From contig QHBW01000068.1 of assembly GCA_003244205.1 (NCBI GenBank), positions 1 through 41,837 of the forward strand: a stretch of 41,837 nt of DNA, written 5' to 3'. Position numbers and translations under genes: made by a program. This stretch comes from Solirubrobacterales bacterium (GTDB lineage: Bacteria > Actinomycetota > Thermoleophilia > Solirubrobacterales > Solirubrobacteraceae). Shown here one piece after another: positions 8,164 through 16,473 of this stretch (positions within the stretch are counted from its first letter, which is position 1; each line of letters opens with the position of its first letter). Below the pieces are notes generated by a model that had not been told where the DNA came from, searched no databases, and saw nothing but the letters and a program-made list of their open reading frames with translations.

Positions 8164-8297
8164 GCGTCGAGGTCGCTGATCCCGAAAGCGTGGCGACTAT
8201 TCGCTACGTGGGTGACAGCGGCGAGGTGACAATCCGGTCTCGCTGGAAGGACCTTGGTGGACGCCCGTTGATCGTCCACGCCGAACCCACCGCGTGA
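8091..8297 (+). pseudogene. Decayed gene fragment (C-terminal-like piece)
   Basis: In the frame ending at TGA 8295-8297 the sequence reads as real protein: VLSVEVADPESVATIRYVG, GEVTIRSRWKD and GGRPLIVHAEP. The upstream stop in this frame is at 8088 and no suitable start codon with a Shine-Dalgarno exists. It overlaps the tail of the fragment at 7948-8163 in another frame. It ends three bases before the ATG of the YceI-like gene. Family not recognised. Confidence 0.4.
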
Positions 8298-8300
8298 ACG

Positions 8301-8906
8301 ATGGCTAAGTGGATCTTTGAGCCAGGGCACTCTGAAGCGGAGTTCCGTGCCCGCCACATGATGGTCACCTGGGTCCGCGGGCTCTTCAAGGACGTGCGCG
8401 GCGAGCTGGACTTTGACCTTGCCGACTGCATGCAGACGCGTTTTCAAGGCCACATCGACGCGACCAGGATCTGGACCGGTGAGCCCGACCGCGACGCACA
8501 CCTGCGCAGCGCCGACTTCTTCGACGTCGAGAACCATCCGAGGATCACGTTCACCGGCGCCTTCACCGAGCGCGTCGGTCACGCGCGGTTCCGCGCAGAC
8601 GCCGAGCTCACGATCCGCGCAAACAAGCGCTCAGTGCCGCTCGACGTGTCCTACCTCGGAGAGTGGGCCAGCCCCTTCTGGGAAGGCGAGGAGAACCGCG
8701 GGACGATGCGCCGGATCGGCTTCGAGGCACGCACGCGAATCGAGCGCGACGACTTCGACGTCGCCTGGCAAGACAGCCTCCCCGGCGGGGGCGTGGTCGT
8801 CTCCAACCAGATTGACGTGACGCTCGACATCGAGGCGATCCTGCTCGAGGATCTCGAAAAGACCGGCGCAATTGACTACTACCGCGAGATCGGGGCCGTT
8901 CGGTAG
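8301..8906 (+). CDS. YceI-like domain protein
   Basis: 201 residues with the YceI lipocalin-like beta-barrel pattern: WIFEPGHSEAEFRARHMMV at the start, FKDVRGELDFD, then HLRSADFFDVENHPRITF, and a late GVVVSNQIDVTLDIEAILL strand. Family members bind isoprenoid-type lipids or amphiphiles. Unlike E. coli YceI there is no signal peptide, so a cytoplasmic location is likely. ATG at 8301 is the obvious start. It is followed about 95 bp later by an ABC exporter pair on the same strand; a functional link is not established. Confidence 0.9.
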   Translation: MAKWIFEPGHSEAEFRARHMMVTWVRGLFKDVRGELDFDLADCMQTRFQGHIDATRIWTGEPDRDAHLRSADFFDVENHPRITFTGAFTERVGHARFRADAELTIRANKRSVPLDVSYLGEWASPFWEGEENRGTMRRIGFEARTRIERDDFDVAWQDSLPGGGVVVSNQIDVTLDIEAILLEDLEKTGAIDYYREIGAVR

Positions 8907-9000
8907 CAGGTCGCCGGCCCTCGCAACCACACGCGGTCCTTACGCGCCCATGCTTTCCTTGCGACAGCGAGGGCCTCGATGCCGACAAGGAGCCGGGCGA

Positions 9001-9942
9001 GTGATTGAAGTTACGAACATCACGAAGCGCTACGGAGACAAGGTGGCGGTTCGCGATTTGACCTTCACCGTGCGACCCGGCGTAGTCACGGGCTTTCTGG
9101 GACCGAATGGCTCGGGGAAGTCGACGACGATGCGGCTGGTCCTTGGCCTCGATGCCCCGAGCTCGGGGCGAGCCCTGGTGAACGGCAAGCTCTATCGCGA
9201 CCATCCCGCGCCGCTGCACGAGGTCGGTGCGCTGCTCGAGGCGCGCTCGGTTCACACTGGCCGGTCGGCCTACAACCACCTGGTCACGCTGGCACAAACG
9301 CACGGCATCCGCCGCAGCCGCGTCGATGAGCTGATCGACATGGTGGGGCTGCGCGACGTCGCCAAGAAGCGCGCCGGGCAGTTCTCGCTCGGCATGGGCC
9401 AGCGCCTCGGTATTGCATCGGCGCTGCTCGGCGATCCGCGCACCGTGATGCTCGACGAGCCGGTGAACGGCCTCGACCCGGAAGGGATCCAGTGGATCCG
9501 CAATCTGCTCAAGCGCCTGGCGTCCGAAGGGCGCACGGTGTTCGTCTCCTCACATCTGATGAGCGAGATGGCGCTGACCGCCGAGCACCTGATCGTGATC
9601 GGCCGGGGCGAGTTGATCGCCGATCTCGGGGTGGCCGAATTCCTGCGCAAGGCATCGAAGAAGGTTGTGCGCGTTCGCTCGCCACAGGCGACGACGCTGA
9701 GCGACCTGCTCGCGAGCCCCGACGTCACCGTCGAGAGCATCGAGCCCTCGCTCGTGGAGATCAGCGGGCTGACGTCGCAGCAGATTGGCGAGGTCGCCGC
9801 GGCGAAGGGCATCGTCCTGCACGAGCTGAGCCCGCAGCAGGCTTCGCTGGAGGAGGCGTTCATGGAGCTCACGCGTGACTCGGTCGAGTTTCAGGCCACC
9901 CCGCCACCCGCGTCGATCGCCCGGCAGGAGGCTCTGGCATGA
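9001..9942 (+). CDS. ABC transporter ATP-binding protein
   Basis: 313 residues, cytoplasmic ATPase of an ABC-2-type exporter. Walker A is GPNGSGKST (residues 34-42), the signature region is FSLGMGQRLGIASALL (the canonical LSGGQ is degenerate, SLGMGQ, as is usual in this subgroup), Walker B is TVMLDEP, and the switch His lies in VFVSSHLMSEM. A C-terminal extension of about 90 residues follows. GTG at 9001 is chosen because an AAGGAG lies about 7 bases upstream and homology begins there, although the frame is open further 5'. Its stop overlaps the permease start (ATGA), so the two are translationally coupled. The cargo is unknown. Confidence 0.93.
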   Translation: MIEVTNITKRYGDKVAVRDLTFTVRPGVVTGFLGPNGSGKSTTMRLVLGLDAPSSGRALVNGKLYRDHPAPLHEVGALLEARSVHTGRSAYNHLVTLAQTHGIRRSRVDELIDMVGLRDVAKKRAGQFSLGMGQRLGIASALLGDPRTVMLDEPVNGLDPEGIQWIRNLLKRLASEGRTVFVSSHLMSEMALTAEHLIVIGRGELIADLGVAEFLRKASKKVVRVRSPQATTLSDLLASPDVTVESIEPSLVEISGLTSQQIGEVAAAKGIVLHELSPQQASLEEAFMELTRDSVEFQATPPPASIARQEALA

Positions 9943-10772
9943 GCGTCGCGACCGCAGCCGCGACTCCCGACAGGCAGCGCGCGAGCGGCGAAGGACGCGT
10001 CACCCAGGCGCGCGTCGCGCTGTCGGAGTGGACCAAGCTGCGATCGGTGCGCTCGACGCGCTGGGCGCTGTTCGTGGCGCTCGGCATGATCGTTGGGATT
10101 GGCATCCTCGCCTGCGTCGTGTTCGCGTCGCGCTGGCCGCACCTCCCTGCGGACGAGCGGCTGCACTTCCGTCCGCTGCGGGTCAACCTCGCGGGCGTGG
10201 CGCTGGCGCAGCTTGCGATCGGCGTGCTCGGGGTGCTGGTGATCACCGGCGAGTACTCGACGGGCATGATCCGCTCCACGTTCTCGGCGGTTCCCAAGCG
10301 GCTGCCGGTGCTGTGGGCCAAGGCGGGCGTGTTCGGCGCGGTGGTGTTCGCGGTCAGCCTGCCGGCGGTGTTCATCGTCTTCTTCGCCGGACAGGCGATC
10401 CTCTCCGGACAGCACATCCAGATTGCCTTCTCGCATCCCGGCGTTGCCCGCGCGCTGGTCGGGAGTGCCCTGTTCTTGATGGTGATGGGCCTCTTCGGCC
10501 TGGGTCTGGGCGCGATCATCAGGAACACGGCCGGGGGTATCGCGGCGCTCGCCGGCATCGTGTTCGTTCTGCCGCCGATCGTCTCCCTGCTGCCCTCCAG
10601 CTGGGCGGATGCGATCAACCCTTACCTGCCGAGCAATGCGGGCGGCGCCGTCTGGACAATCAATCCGGAGCCTCACACGCTCGCGCCGTGGGCCGGATTC
10701 GCCGCCTTCTGCGCCTACGCCGCCGCGTCACTGGCGATAGCAGCGGTATTGCTCCGTCGCCGCGACACGTGA
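9939..10772 (+). CDS. ABC-2 type transporter permease
   Basis: 277 residues, integral membrane partner of the ATPase encoded just upstream with a 4-bp ATGA overlap. A cytoplasmic N-terminus with WTKLRSVRSTRWALF leads into about six hydrophobic segments, including VALAQLAIGVLGVLVITGEY with the ITGEYSTGMIRST loop typical of this permease family. The last helix is near the C-terminus, followed by a short Arg tail. Probably exports a lipid, drug or peptide; the substrate cannot be told. Confidence 0.9.
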   Translation: MSVATAAATPDRQRASGEGRVTQARVALSEWTKLRSVRSTRWALFVALGMIVGIGILACVVFASRWPHLPADERLHFRPLRVNLAGVALAQLAIGVLGVLVITGEYSTGMIRSTFSAVPKRLPVLWAKAGVFGAVVFAVSLPAVFIVFFAGQAILSGQHIQIAFSHPGVARALVGSALFLMVMGLFGLGLGAIIRNTAGGIAALAGIVFVLPPIVSLLPSSWADAINPYLPSNAGGAVWTINPEPHTLAPWAGFAAFCAYAAASLAIAAVLLRRRDT

Positions 10773-10894
10773 TCTGATCCGACCCGGGCTTGCCGGACCG
10801 GCCGCTGCCCGGCCGCGGATCCCGGCGGCTCGCCGGGGCGGCGCGATCGAGCTGCGGCCGATCGTGGAGCGGTAGGGATCGCGATAATTCGCGG

Positions 10895-11236
10895 GTGGCC
10901 TACGACGAGGATCTCGCTCACCGTATCCGCGAGCTGGTCGCAAGCGAGGCCGGCCTTACCGAGCAGCGCATGTTCGGTGGCCTAGCGTTCTTGATCGGCG
11001 GCCACATGGCTGTTAGCGCGAGCGGCCGGGGCGGTCTATTGCTTCGTTGCGATCCCGCCGAAAGCGATGCGCTGCAGCGCAAGCCGCACGCGCACCCTTT
11101 CGAGATGCGTGGACGGGTCATGCAAGGGTGGCTGCGGGTTGACGCCGATGGTCTGCGGACCAAGCGCCAACTCGAGCGGTGGGTAGCTCGCGGCGTAGCG
11201 TACGCGAGCTCGCTGCCGCCCAAGCAGCGGCGCTAG
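10895..11236 (+). CDS. TfoX N-terminal domain family protein
   Basis: 113 residues matching the TfoX-N fold: EQRMFGGLAFLIGGHMAVS near the start, then LLLRCDPAES and MRGRVMQGWLRVD, and a helical C-terminus WVARGVAYASSLP. In Gammaproteobacteria TfoX controls competence; stand-alone TfoX-N proteins in Actinobacteria have no established role. GTG at 10895 is chosen because the residues upstream have no likeness to the family. Followed after 33 bp by a thioredoxin-fold protein on the same strand. Confidence 0.85.
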   Translation: MAYDEDLAHRIRELVASEAGLTEQRMFGGLAFLIGGHMAVSASGRGGLLLRCDPAESDALQRKPHAHPFEMRGRVMQGWLRVDADGLRTKRQLERWVARGVAYASSLPPKQRR

Positions 11237-11269
11237 GCTGCTGCTCAGCCCACGAAGCGAAGGACGAAG

Positions 11270-11548
11270 ATGGCCGAGATCCCGACGCTGTTCGTTTGCC
11301 ACGGCGATGACGGTGGCGTGCGGCTGCATCCCTGTCGCCGCGTGCAGGAGGCGCTCCGCGCCGCAGGTATCGAGTACGACAAGGTGATCGCTGCTCACGG
11401 CAGTCCGATCTCCTTCCTGCGCAAGGGCTCGCGCGACGAGCTGCGCGAGGCGACCGGAGCGACGAAGCTGCCGGCGCTCAAGCTGCCCGACGGGACGATC
11501 ATCACCCACTCTCGCGCCATCCTCTCCTGGATCGGCCAACAAGCCTGA
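11270..11548 (+). CDS. Glutathione S-transferase N-terminal/glutaredoxin-like small protein
   Basis: 92 residues of a thioredoxin-like fold. The first strand LFVCHGD is followed by HPCRRVQEALRAAGIEY, then a cis-Pro segment KLPALKLPDGTIITHSRAIL typical of GST N-terminal domains (the S-R pair corresponds to the gamma-glutamyl-binding position). There is no C-terminal helical GST domain, so it is a stand-alone thioredoxin fold. Actinobacteria generally lack glutathione, so the natural thiol partner is unclear. The stop codon lies within the left arm of a strong inverted repeat (11545-11592). Confidence 0.82.
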   Translation: MAEIPTLFVCHGDDGGVRLHPCRRVQEALRAAGIEYDKVIAAHGSPISFLRKGSRDELREATGATKLPALKLPDGTIITHSRAILSWIGQQA

Positions 11549-11592
11549 TCCCCGCGGCGCGTCGGCGCCGGAATCGGGCTGGCGGGGATCAG
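11545..11592. terminator. Bidirectional terminator-like inverted repeat containing both stop codons
   Basis: Perfect 11-bp arms, CTGATCCCCGC at 11545-11555 and GCGGGGATCAG at 11582-11592, around a 26-bp GC-rich loop that can itself fold. The TGA of the upstream plus-strand gene (11546-11548) and the TGA of the convergent minus-strand gene (complement of 11589-11591) are both inside the arms. There is no T-tract. Confidence 0.6.
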
Positions 11593-12596
11593 CGCGTGAG
11601 GATCGTGAAGAAGTCGCGGCTGTCGGGCTGGAGGAAGAAGCCCGACACGCCGACCTGGTTTGGCACGACCGGCACGACGCCCAGTGGCTTGCCGCTGCCG
11701 TGATGGCGGTAGAGGTAGCCGGCGACCCAAGCGGGGTTGATGTCCAGCTCGACCGCGCGGAGGACCCTGGCATGTCGCAGAGCGTCGGCGAGCGTCGCTA
11801 CCGAGAGGTGCTCGCCTGCCGCCCAGATGAGCTGTCCATCGGCCGTGATTCCGAGCGCCGAGCGTGCGACGTCCATCGCGCCACCGAGAGAGTCGCCCCA
11901 GCACAGCCGGCAAGCGGTCGTCGACGCGACGCGGCCATGATCGAGCAGGAGGGTGAGGTTTTGGCGGACCGACTCGATCGCGAGCCCGGTTCGCGGCAGC
12001 CCTGCCTTCCAGGCGCCGATGTCGGTATGGCCGTCTGCATACGTGACGATCGACCCGAGACCATTACGCAGCGACGCCCCAACCCGACCCCGAGACATGA
12101 AGCCGCCGGCCCCGGCGGAGAACTTGAAGCCTCCGTTGAATGCCGCGACGAGTCGACGGCGCTCCTTTCCCACGATCGCAGGTCCGTAGCGCCACCCCGA
12201 GCCGCCCGGGTCGGCCGTGCCCGAATGTAGCGCGAGGCGGAGGAGCTGCTGGTCGAAGGAGAGGAGCGTGACGCCGGAGTGCAGCCTGGCCATCCGGACC
12301 GCCGTCTGCCCGCGCCATTGCACGACCGCCGTGAAGCGGGGGCCGATGGAGCGTGTGGCGGCTCGGAGCACGACAGGGTACGGCGGCGGTGGCGGCTTGC
12401 TGGGAACAGTGACCGGTGAGCCGGCCGGCGAGCTTCCTCTGCTTCCCGCCGGAGAAGGCAGGGCACCGTGCGAGGCACCAACGTGCTTTGGCGAGCCCCC
12501 GCAGCCGGCAGCGGCGGCGACGCACGCCGCGCAGGCGAGCGCCAGCGGTAGGCGCGAGGCTAGGGCTCCCACCGTGGGTAGTGCTCGCGCGCCCAT
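11589..12596 (-). CDS. NAGPA-like phosphodiester glycosidase domain lipoprotein
   Basis: 335 residues. Signal peptide with a lipobox-like AAAAGCGG near residues 25-32, a Pro/Ser linker, then the DUF2233/NAGPA-type domain: VVQWRGQTAVRMARL, RLVAAFNGGFKFSAGAGGF, LALESVRQN-type IAIESVRQNLTLLLD, then AVELDINPAWV and a C-terminal DSRDFFTIL. In the family the FN(S/G)GFK and (M/V)xLD(I/G)N blocks line the active site; substrates include phosphodiester-linked sugars. Two further copies of this family lie at 13657 and 29896; this is the most diverged. ATG at 12596 overlaps the upstream truncated cytochrome b gene by 37 bp. Confidence 0.85.
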   Translation of the reverse strand: MGARALPTVGALASRLPLALACAACVAAAAGCGGSPKHVGASHGALPSPAGSRGSSPAGSPVTVPSKPPPPPYPVVLRAATRSIGPRFTAVVQWRGQTAVRMARLHSGVTLLSFDQQLLRLALHSGTADPGGSGWRYGPAIVGKERRRLVAAFNGGFKFSAGAGGFMSRGRVGASLRNGLGSIVTYADGHTDIGAWKAGLPRTGLAIESVRQNLTLLLDHGRVASTTACRLCWGDSLGGAMDVARSALGITADGQLIWAAGEHLSVATLADALRHARVLRAVELDINPAWVAGYLYRHHGSGKPLGVVPVVPNQVGVSGFFLQPDSRDFFTILTR

Positions 12597-13009
12597 GCGC
12601 GGTCGACCTTGCCTGTGAGCATTCCCCGCAGCGAGTGGCGGGTAGCAGGATTGAGGACCGCCATGTAGAGGTGACTTGCGACGAGCCCACAAGCGGCGAT
12701 CGTGGCGAGCTTGTGGCCGCCGAAGATCAGGTTGTGGTGGGTTCCGGCGACGATCGTCTCTACCCCTGAGATGTAGAGCACGCCGAGCAGGATGCAGACA
12801 AGGACGAAGTTGATCTTCTGACCTGCGTTGAAGCGCCCGGCCGGCGGTTCTGGGGCGCCGTCGAGCAGCCGCGAGCGGATCGTCACTAGCCACTCGCGGT
12901 CCCGGGCGTCCAGCCTGGCCAGCTGGCGCGCGCTGCGTCCCAGCGCGCAGCCGCCGTGAGCCAATGGACGGCTCGCTCCGATGCGCAAGCGCTGCACGCG
13001 GATCGGCAT
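12560..13009 (-). pseudogene. Truncated cytochrome b561/formate dehydrogenase gamma-like membrane protein
   Basis: 149 residues. The C-terminal two-thirds match the cytochrome b/b6 membrane subunit family: RFNAGQKINFVLVCILLG, SGVETIVAG, then GHKLATIAA (haem-ligand-type His), HLYMAVLNPATRHSLRG and WAREHYPRW. The first two transmembrane helices, which carry the other haem-ligand His, are missing; the N-terminus is instead a short basic segment after an ATG at 13009. It is probably a 5'-deleted remnant rather than a working subunit, though the open frame is intact. It overlaps the start of the NAGPA-like lipoprotein gene by 37 bp, which hints that the two were once one transcriptional unit. Confidence 0.7.
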
Positions 13010-13123
13010 ATGGGTCAGTGTGACGCTGTTTGCACCAATGGCAGCATGAGAATGCGCTCACGCGCCTGTGGTGAGATCGTGGGTGGCAAGGCAGCTAAGG
13101 GGGAGGTGAGAATGCTCCCATCG

Positions 13124-13465
13124 CTACCGCAGTGGCGACCTCTGTCGCGCTCGACGCCGCCGACGCAAGGCGCGCTCAGCGATCACGCTGCCGATCAGCG
13201 CCAGGGCGACGGGGATGCTCACTAGGGCGACCACGCCGAGTCCGGGCGCGATCACCAATGCGGTGATCGCCAGGACACAGGCCAGCGCAATATCGGCGAG
13301 CAAGTCGCGCCTGCGCTCACGAAACCGCTGCTCACGCCGCCGCCGCTCGGTGCTGCGGGCTCGGCCAATCGGATCACGCTGGGCTGCCGCGGGCTGGCGC
13401 TCGACTGGTGGCGCGGAGCGAGCGGCGGAGCGCTCAGACGGCAGATAGGCGGGATCGGGAGTCAT
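13124..13465 (-). CDS. Small two-helix membrane protein, uncharacterised
   Basis: 113 residues from ATG 13465. The first 60 residues are charged and Arg-rich (STERRRREQRFRERRRD). Two hydrophobic helices follow, LLADIALACVLAITALVIA and LGVVALVSIPVALALIG, separated by PG, and a basic Arg tail ends the protein. No family name recognised. The helix-PGL-helix-Arg-tail pattern is similar to the small protein at 26381-26605. An upstream GTG would add about 55 residues without coding character and is not used. It is divergent from the NAGPA-like gene at 13657. Confidence 0.6.
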   Translation of the reverse strand: MTPDPAYLPSERSAARSAPPVERQPAAAQRDPIGRARSTERRRREQRFRERRRDLLADIALACVLAITALVIAPGLGVVALVSIPVALALIGSVIAERALRRRRRARQRSPLR

Positions 13466-13656
13466 GGGCTGGGTCGTGGGCTCGCAACGGGGCAGCGGGG
13501 GCAGTTCACGGCGCCCATCTTGCGCAGCGCAGCCTAAGGGACGCTTAAGCCTCAGGCTGGCCGCAGAGATGAAATTACTCTCACTCGGCCCGATGCGTCG
13601 GAGGGGGCGTCTAGCCTGCCTCGAAGGGCTCACTGGTCACGGGGTCCTCTCAATCT

Positions 13657-14826
13657 GTGTCCGCGAGCGAACCGATACCCATGGCGGTGGCCCTGCCAAT
13701 TCCGATGCCGGTCGCCCCGCGGCGGCCGCCCCCGCGACGCGTTGCGCCGTGGCGGCGCTGCCGGCGGATCGTCGTGATGTGCCTGCTCCTGTGCCTGGTT
13801 CCAACGACGATTTCGTACGTCACCACGACAATGCAGCCGTCGAACTCCACGTTCGCCATTCGCTCCTTCGAATGGCTGCGCGACCACGGTGCTGCCAGCA
13901 TCGCGGTTGGGGTCGAGGACATCTACTACTCCCTGACCGCTCCTGCCCAAGGCGGTCCCGGGCTGCGCTCGCTGCCTCGCCGTTCGGGCGGCGCGCGTGC
14001 CGGGGCGCTGCATCCGCCCAACATCCCGCCGCTGATCGCGCCGGCACTGCCAGGCGAAGGCATCTGGCTGCCAAGCGAGAGCTGGACGGGTGCGAGTCCG
14101 CCGATCCAAACCACCCAGTTCCGCAGCGATCCAAGCTATCCGCGCATGGTGGCCGGCGTGTCGTGGATCGACACCGCACGCACGACGATCGCTCTGTACC
14201 CCGGTCGTCTGGAGCCCTCGGTATCGCTGCCCCGGGGTCCGATGCAGGTGCCATATTCGTTGCGCGGGCGGCTGCTGGCTACGTTCAACAGTGGCTTCAA
14301 GCTGCAGGACTCTGGGGGCGGCGGCTTTGCGCTGGGCGGCCGCATCTACGCTCCGATGAAGCCTGGACTAGCCACCCTGCTGCACTACACGGACGGGCGA
14401 GTGGACATACGCACATGGAGCCGCGCGGACCAGCTGCCGGCGGCCGTCGACTTCGCGCGTCAGAATCTCCCTCTGATCGTCGACCAGGGCCTGCCGAACC
14501 CGAACCTGGGCGACGGACCGGCGTGGGGTGTGACCGTCCACAACGCCGTCCGCGTCTGGCGATCGGGGATCGGGGTCGACGCGCGAGGCAACCTGATCTA
14601 TGCCGCCGCCAACAACCAGACCGTTGCATCGCTGGCCAAGATTCTCATCCGCGCGGGCGCCGTCCGTGCGATGCAGCTCGATATCAACTCCTACTGGGTC
14701 AGCTTCATCACCTATCCGCACCCCGACGCTGGGTCGCCCAGCAACCTGCTGGCCGACATGAACAGGAGCGCCAGCCGCTACCTCGCGCCGGATGACCGCG
14801 ACTTCTTCGCGGTCTACGCTCGCTGA
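13657..14826 (+). CDS. NAGPA-like phosphodiester glycosidase domain protein, membrane-anchored
   Basis: 389 residues. A Pro/Arg-rich cytoplasmic start, one transmembrane anchor (VVMCLLLCLVPTTISYV), then the extracytoplasmic region with EWLRDHGAASIAVGVEDIYY and the NAGPA-type domain: RLLATFNSGFKLQDSGGGGF, FARQNLPLIVDQG, RVWRSGIGVDARGNL, AMQLDINSYWVSFITY and PDDRDFFAVYAR at the end. It is closely similar along its length to the protein at 29896-31074, and less so to 11589-12596. GTG at 13657 or ATG at 13681 could be the start. Activity in actinobacterial members is not established; cell-wall or teichoic-type phosphodiester cleavage is only an inference. Confidence 0.86.
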   Translation: MSASEPIPMAVALPIPMPVAPRRPPPRRVAPWRRCRRIVVMCLLLCLVPTTISYVTTTMQPSNSTFAIRSFEWLRDHGAASIAVGVEDIYYSLTAPAQGGPGLRSLPRRSGGARAGALHPPNIPPLIAPALPGEGIWLPSESWTGASPPIQTTQFRSDPSYPRMVAGVSWIDTARTTIALYPGRLEPSVSLPRGPMQVPYSLRGRLLATFNSGFKLQDSGGGGFALGGRIYAPMKPGLATLLHYTDGRVDIRTWSRADQLPAAVDFARQNLPLIVDQGLPNPNLGDGPAWGVTVHNAVRVWRSGIGVDARGNLIYAAANNQTVASLAKILIRAGAVRAMQLDINSYWVSFITYPHPDAGSPSNLLADMNRSASRYLAPDDRDFFAVYAR

Positions 14827-14844
14827 CCTCGTCGCTGTGGCCGA

Positions 14845-14861
14845 CGCCCGATCACCGGGCG
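14845..14861 (+). terminator. Short GC hairpin after NAGPA-like gene
   Basis: CGCCCG, loop ATCAC, CGGGCG, 19 bp after the stop at 14826. No T-run follows, so it is only terminator-like. Confidence 0.35.
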
Positions 14862-14877
14862 CCCCGCTTCCCGGACC

Positions 14878-14903
14878 AAAGTAAATCAGTGTATATTTAC
14901 TTT
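14878..14903. promoter_or_regulatory. Perfect inverted repeat, candidate TetR operator
   Basis: AAAGTAAAT at 14878-14886, eight bases (CAGTGTAT), then ATTTACTTT at 14895-14903: nine-base arms that match perfectly. This AT-rich island stands out in GC-rich surroundings and lies 33 bp upstream of the TetR-family ATG at 14936. It probably overlaps the promoter (the TATATT within it could be part of a -10). Autoregulation by the adjacent TetR protein is the simplest reading. Confidence 0.7.
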
Positions 14904-14935
14904 GCCTGACCGGCCCAGCAGCGGCCGCATCGATC

Positions 14936-15517
14936 ATGCCTCGTCCCAGCCAGGAGCACAAGATCCTCGACGCCGCCTTGCACTGTTTCGCGCAGCGCGG
15001 CTATGACGGCACGCGCGTCAAGGACATCGCCGAATGCGCGGGAGTCACGGGCGGCGCCATCTACCGCCACTACCCGTCCAAGGAGGCGCTGGCGCGAGAG
15101 CTCTACGGCCGCTTCATGCGCACCTACTCCGACGCGCTACAGCAGGCCGCGAGCGGCAACGGGCCGATCGGCGAGCGGCTCCGGCGCTGTCTGAGTGCGG
15201 CGCTGACGTTGTACCGGGCGAATCCCGCCGCGATGACCTTCGTTCTGCTGCGCCAGCACACCTTCATGCCCGCGCTGCCGGCCGACTTCGTCTATCCGGT
15301 CGGGGTGCTCGAGAGGTTGATCGTCGAAGGTCAGCAGTCCGGCACGGTGCGCCAGGGCGACCCCAAACTGCTTGCCGCGATCTTTGCCGGCTGCCTGCTG
15401 CGGCCCCTGATCGTCTCCCAACTCGTCGCCAAGGGGTCCTTTGATCCTCTCCGCGACGAGCGCCACGACGAGACCATCATGCAAGCCGCCTGGTCGGCTG
15501 TGGCGGCGCCCACGTGA
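14936..15517 (+). CDS. TetR/AcrR family transcriptional regulator
   Basis: 193 residues. N-terminal helix-turn-helix: ILDAALHCFAQRGYDGTRV, then IAECAGVTGGAIYRHYPSKE, the classic TetR recognition region. The C-terminal ligand-binding domain is helical. First gene of an apparent four-gene operon: its stop overlaps the GTG start of the next gene by four bases (GTGA). A perfect palindrome at 14878-14903 is the likely operator. The inducer is unknown; the downstream enzymes suggest a small ester, lactone or similar xenobiotic. Confidence 0.93.
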   Translation: MPRPSQEHKILDAALHCFAQRGYDGTRVKDIAECAGVTGGAIYRHYPSKEALARELYGRFMRTYSDALQQAASGNGPIGERLRRCLSAALTLYRANPAAMTFVLLRQHTFMPALPADFVYPVGVLERLIVEGQQSGTVRQGDPKLLAAIFAGCLLRPLIVSQLVAKGSFDPLRDERHDETIMQAAWSAVAAPT

Positions 15518-16473
15518 CACCCTCCGTGTTCATTCTGGGCGGTACCGGGTTCATCGGCCGAGAGGTCGTGACGCAGGCCGTCGTACACGGCTTCGAGGTC
15601 AAGGCGCTTGCGCGCAGCGACGAGGCGCAAGCGCGCCTGCGCGCGCTGGGCGCCGAGCCGATCGCCGGCGACGCAGAGACCCCGGACGCTTGGCGCGAGC
15701 AGCTGCGCGGCGCCGACGTGCTCATCGACCTGCTCCAACCGAAGTTCCCAAAGCGGCTGACTCGTCGGGCTGTCGCGACCATGTCGGTGCACCGCCAGCG
15801 GTTCACCGCCGGACTCCTTGAGGCGATCACGGCGCTTCCCGAAGCAGAGCGCCCGCTGCTGTTCTGCGTCAGCGGCGCGGAGGACCTTCAGCCAGACCAG
15901 CGCGGCCGCATCACCGCCGCGTCGCCGCTGCGCTCAAATGCACGCGCGTTCTCTGCGATCGGCGTGCCGGTGCGGCGACTGATCGAGGGCTCTGGAGTTG
16001 ATGCGACCTATGTCTACTTCGGCGCGCTCGTCTACGGCCCCGGCAAAGCGTTCGCCGAGGTGATCGTCGACGGTCTGCGCAAGCACCGAGCACGCGTCGT
16101 GGGCAGCGGCTCCAATCGGCTGCCGCTCGTCCACGTAAGCGACGCCGCCGGCGCGCTCGTGCACCTTGCCGGCCTGCCGCGCGACCAGGTCGCGAGCAGG
16201 GCGTTCCTCGCGACGGACGGCTCAGCCACGACCCAGCGCGATCTCCTCAACCTCACCGCCGAGCTGATGGGACGCAAGCACCCGGGCGCGGTGCCCGCAT
16301 GGCTGGCCGCGCTCGTCGCCGGCAGGGTCGCTGCGGAATCGATCACGCTCGACGCCCACGACGACCCGTCGGCGCTGCGGGAGACCGGGTTCGCGTTCGG
16401 CTTCCCGTCGCCCCGCGAGGGGGTGCCTGAGTCGCTCGAGCGGTTAGGCGAGCTGGCGCAAGCTCATGGCTGA
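15514..16473 (+). CDS. NAD(P)-binding atypical SDR / epimerase-like protein
   Basis: 319 residues. N-terminal Rossmann motif GGTGFIGREVV (residues about 9-19), then ALARSDEAQARLRALG. No clear YxxxK catalytic pair is evident (the region around TYVYFGALVYGPGKAF is where such a Tyr could sit), so it is atypical and may act as a reductase, isomerase or sensor. GTG start overlaps the TetR stop. It ends 8 bp inside the next gene. Probably induced together with the two hydrolases that follow. Confidence 0.82.
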   Translation: MTPSVFILGGTGFIGREVVTQAVVHGFEVKALARSDEAQARLRALGAEPIAGDAETPDAWREQLRGADVLIDLLQPKFPKRLTRRAVATMSVHRQRFTAGLLEAITALPEAERPLLFCVSGAEDLQPDQRGRITAASPLRSNARAFSAIGVPVRRLIEGSGVDATYVYFGALVYGPGKAFAEVIVDGLRKHRARVVGSGSNRLPLVHVSDAAGALVHLAGLPRDQVASRAFLATDGSATTQRDLLNLTAELMGRKHPGAVPAWLAALVAGRVAAESITLDAHDDPSALRETGFAFGFPSPREGVPESLERLGELAQAHG

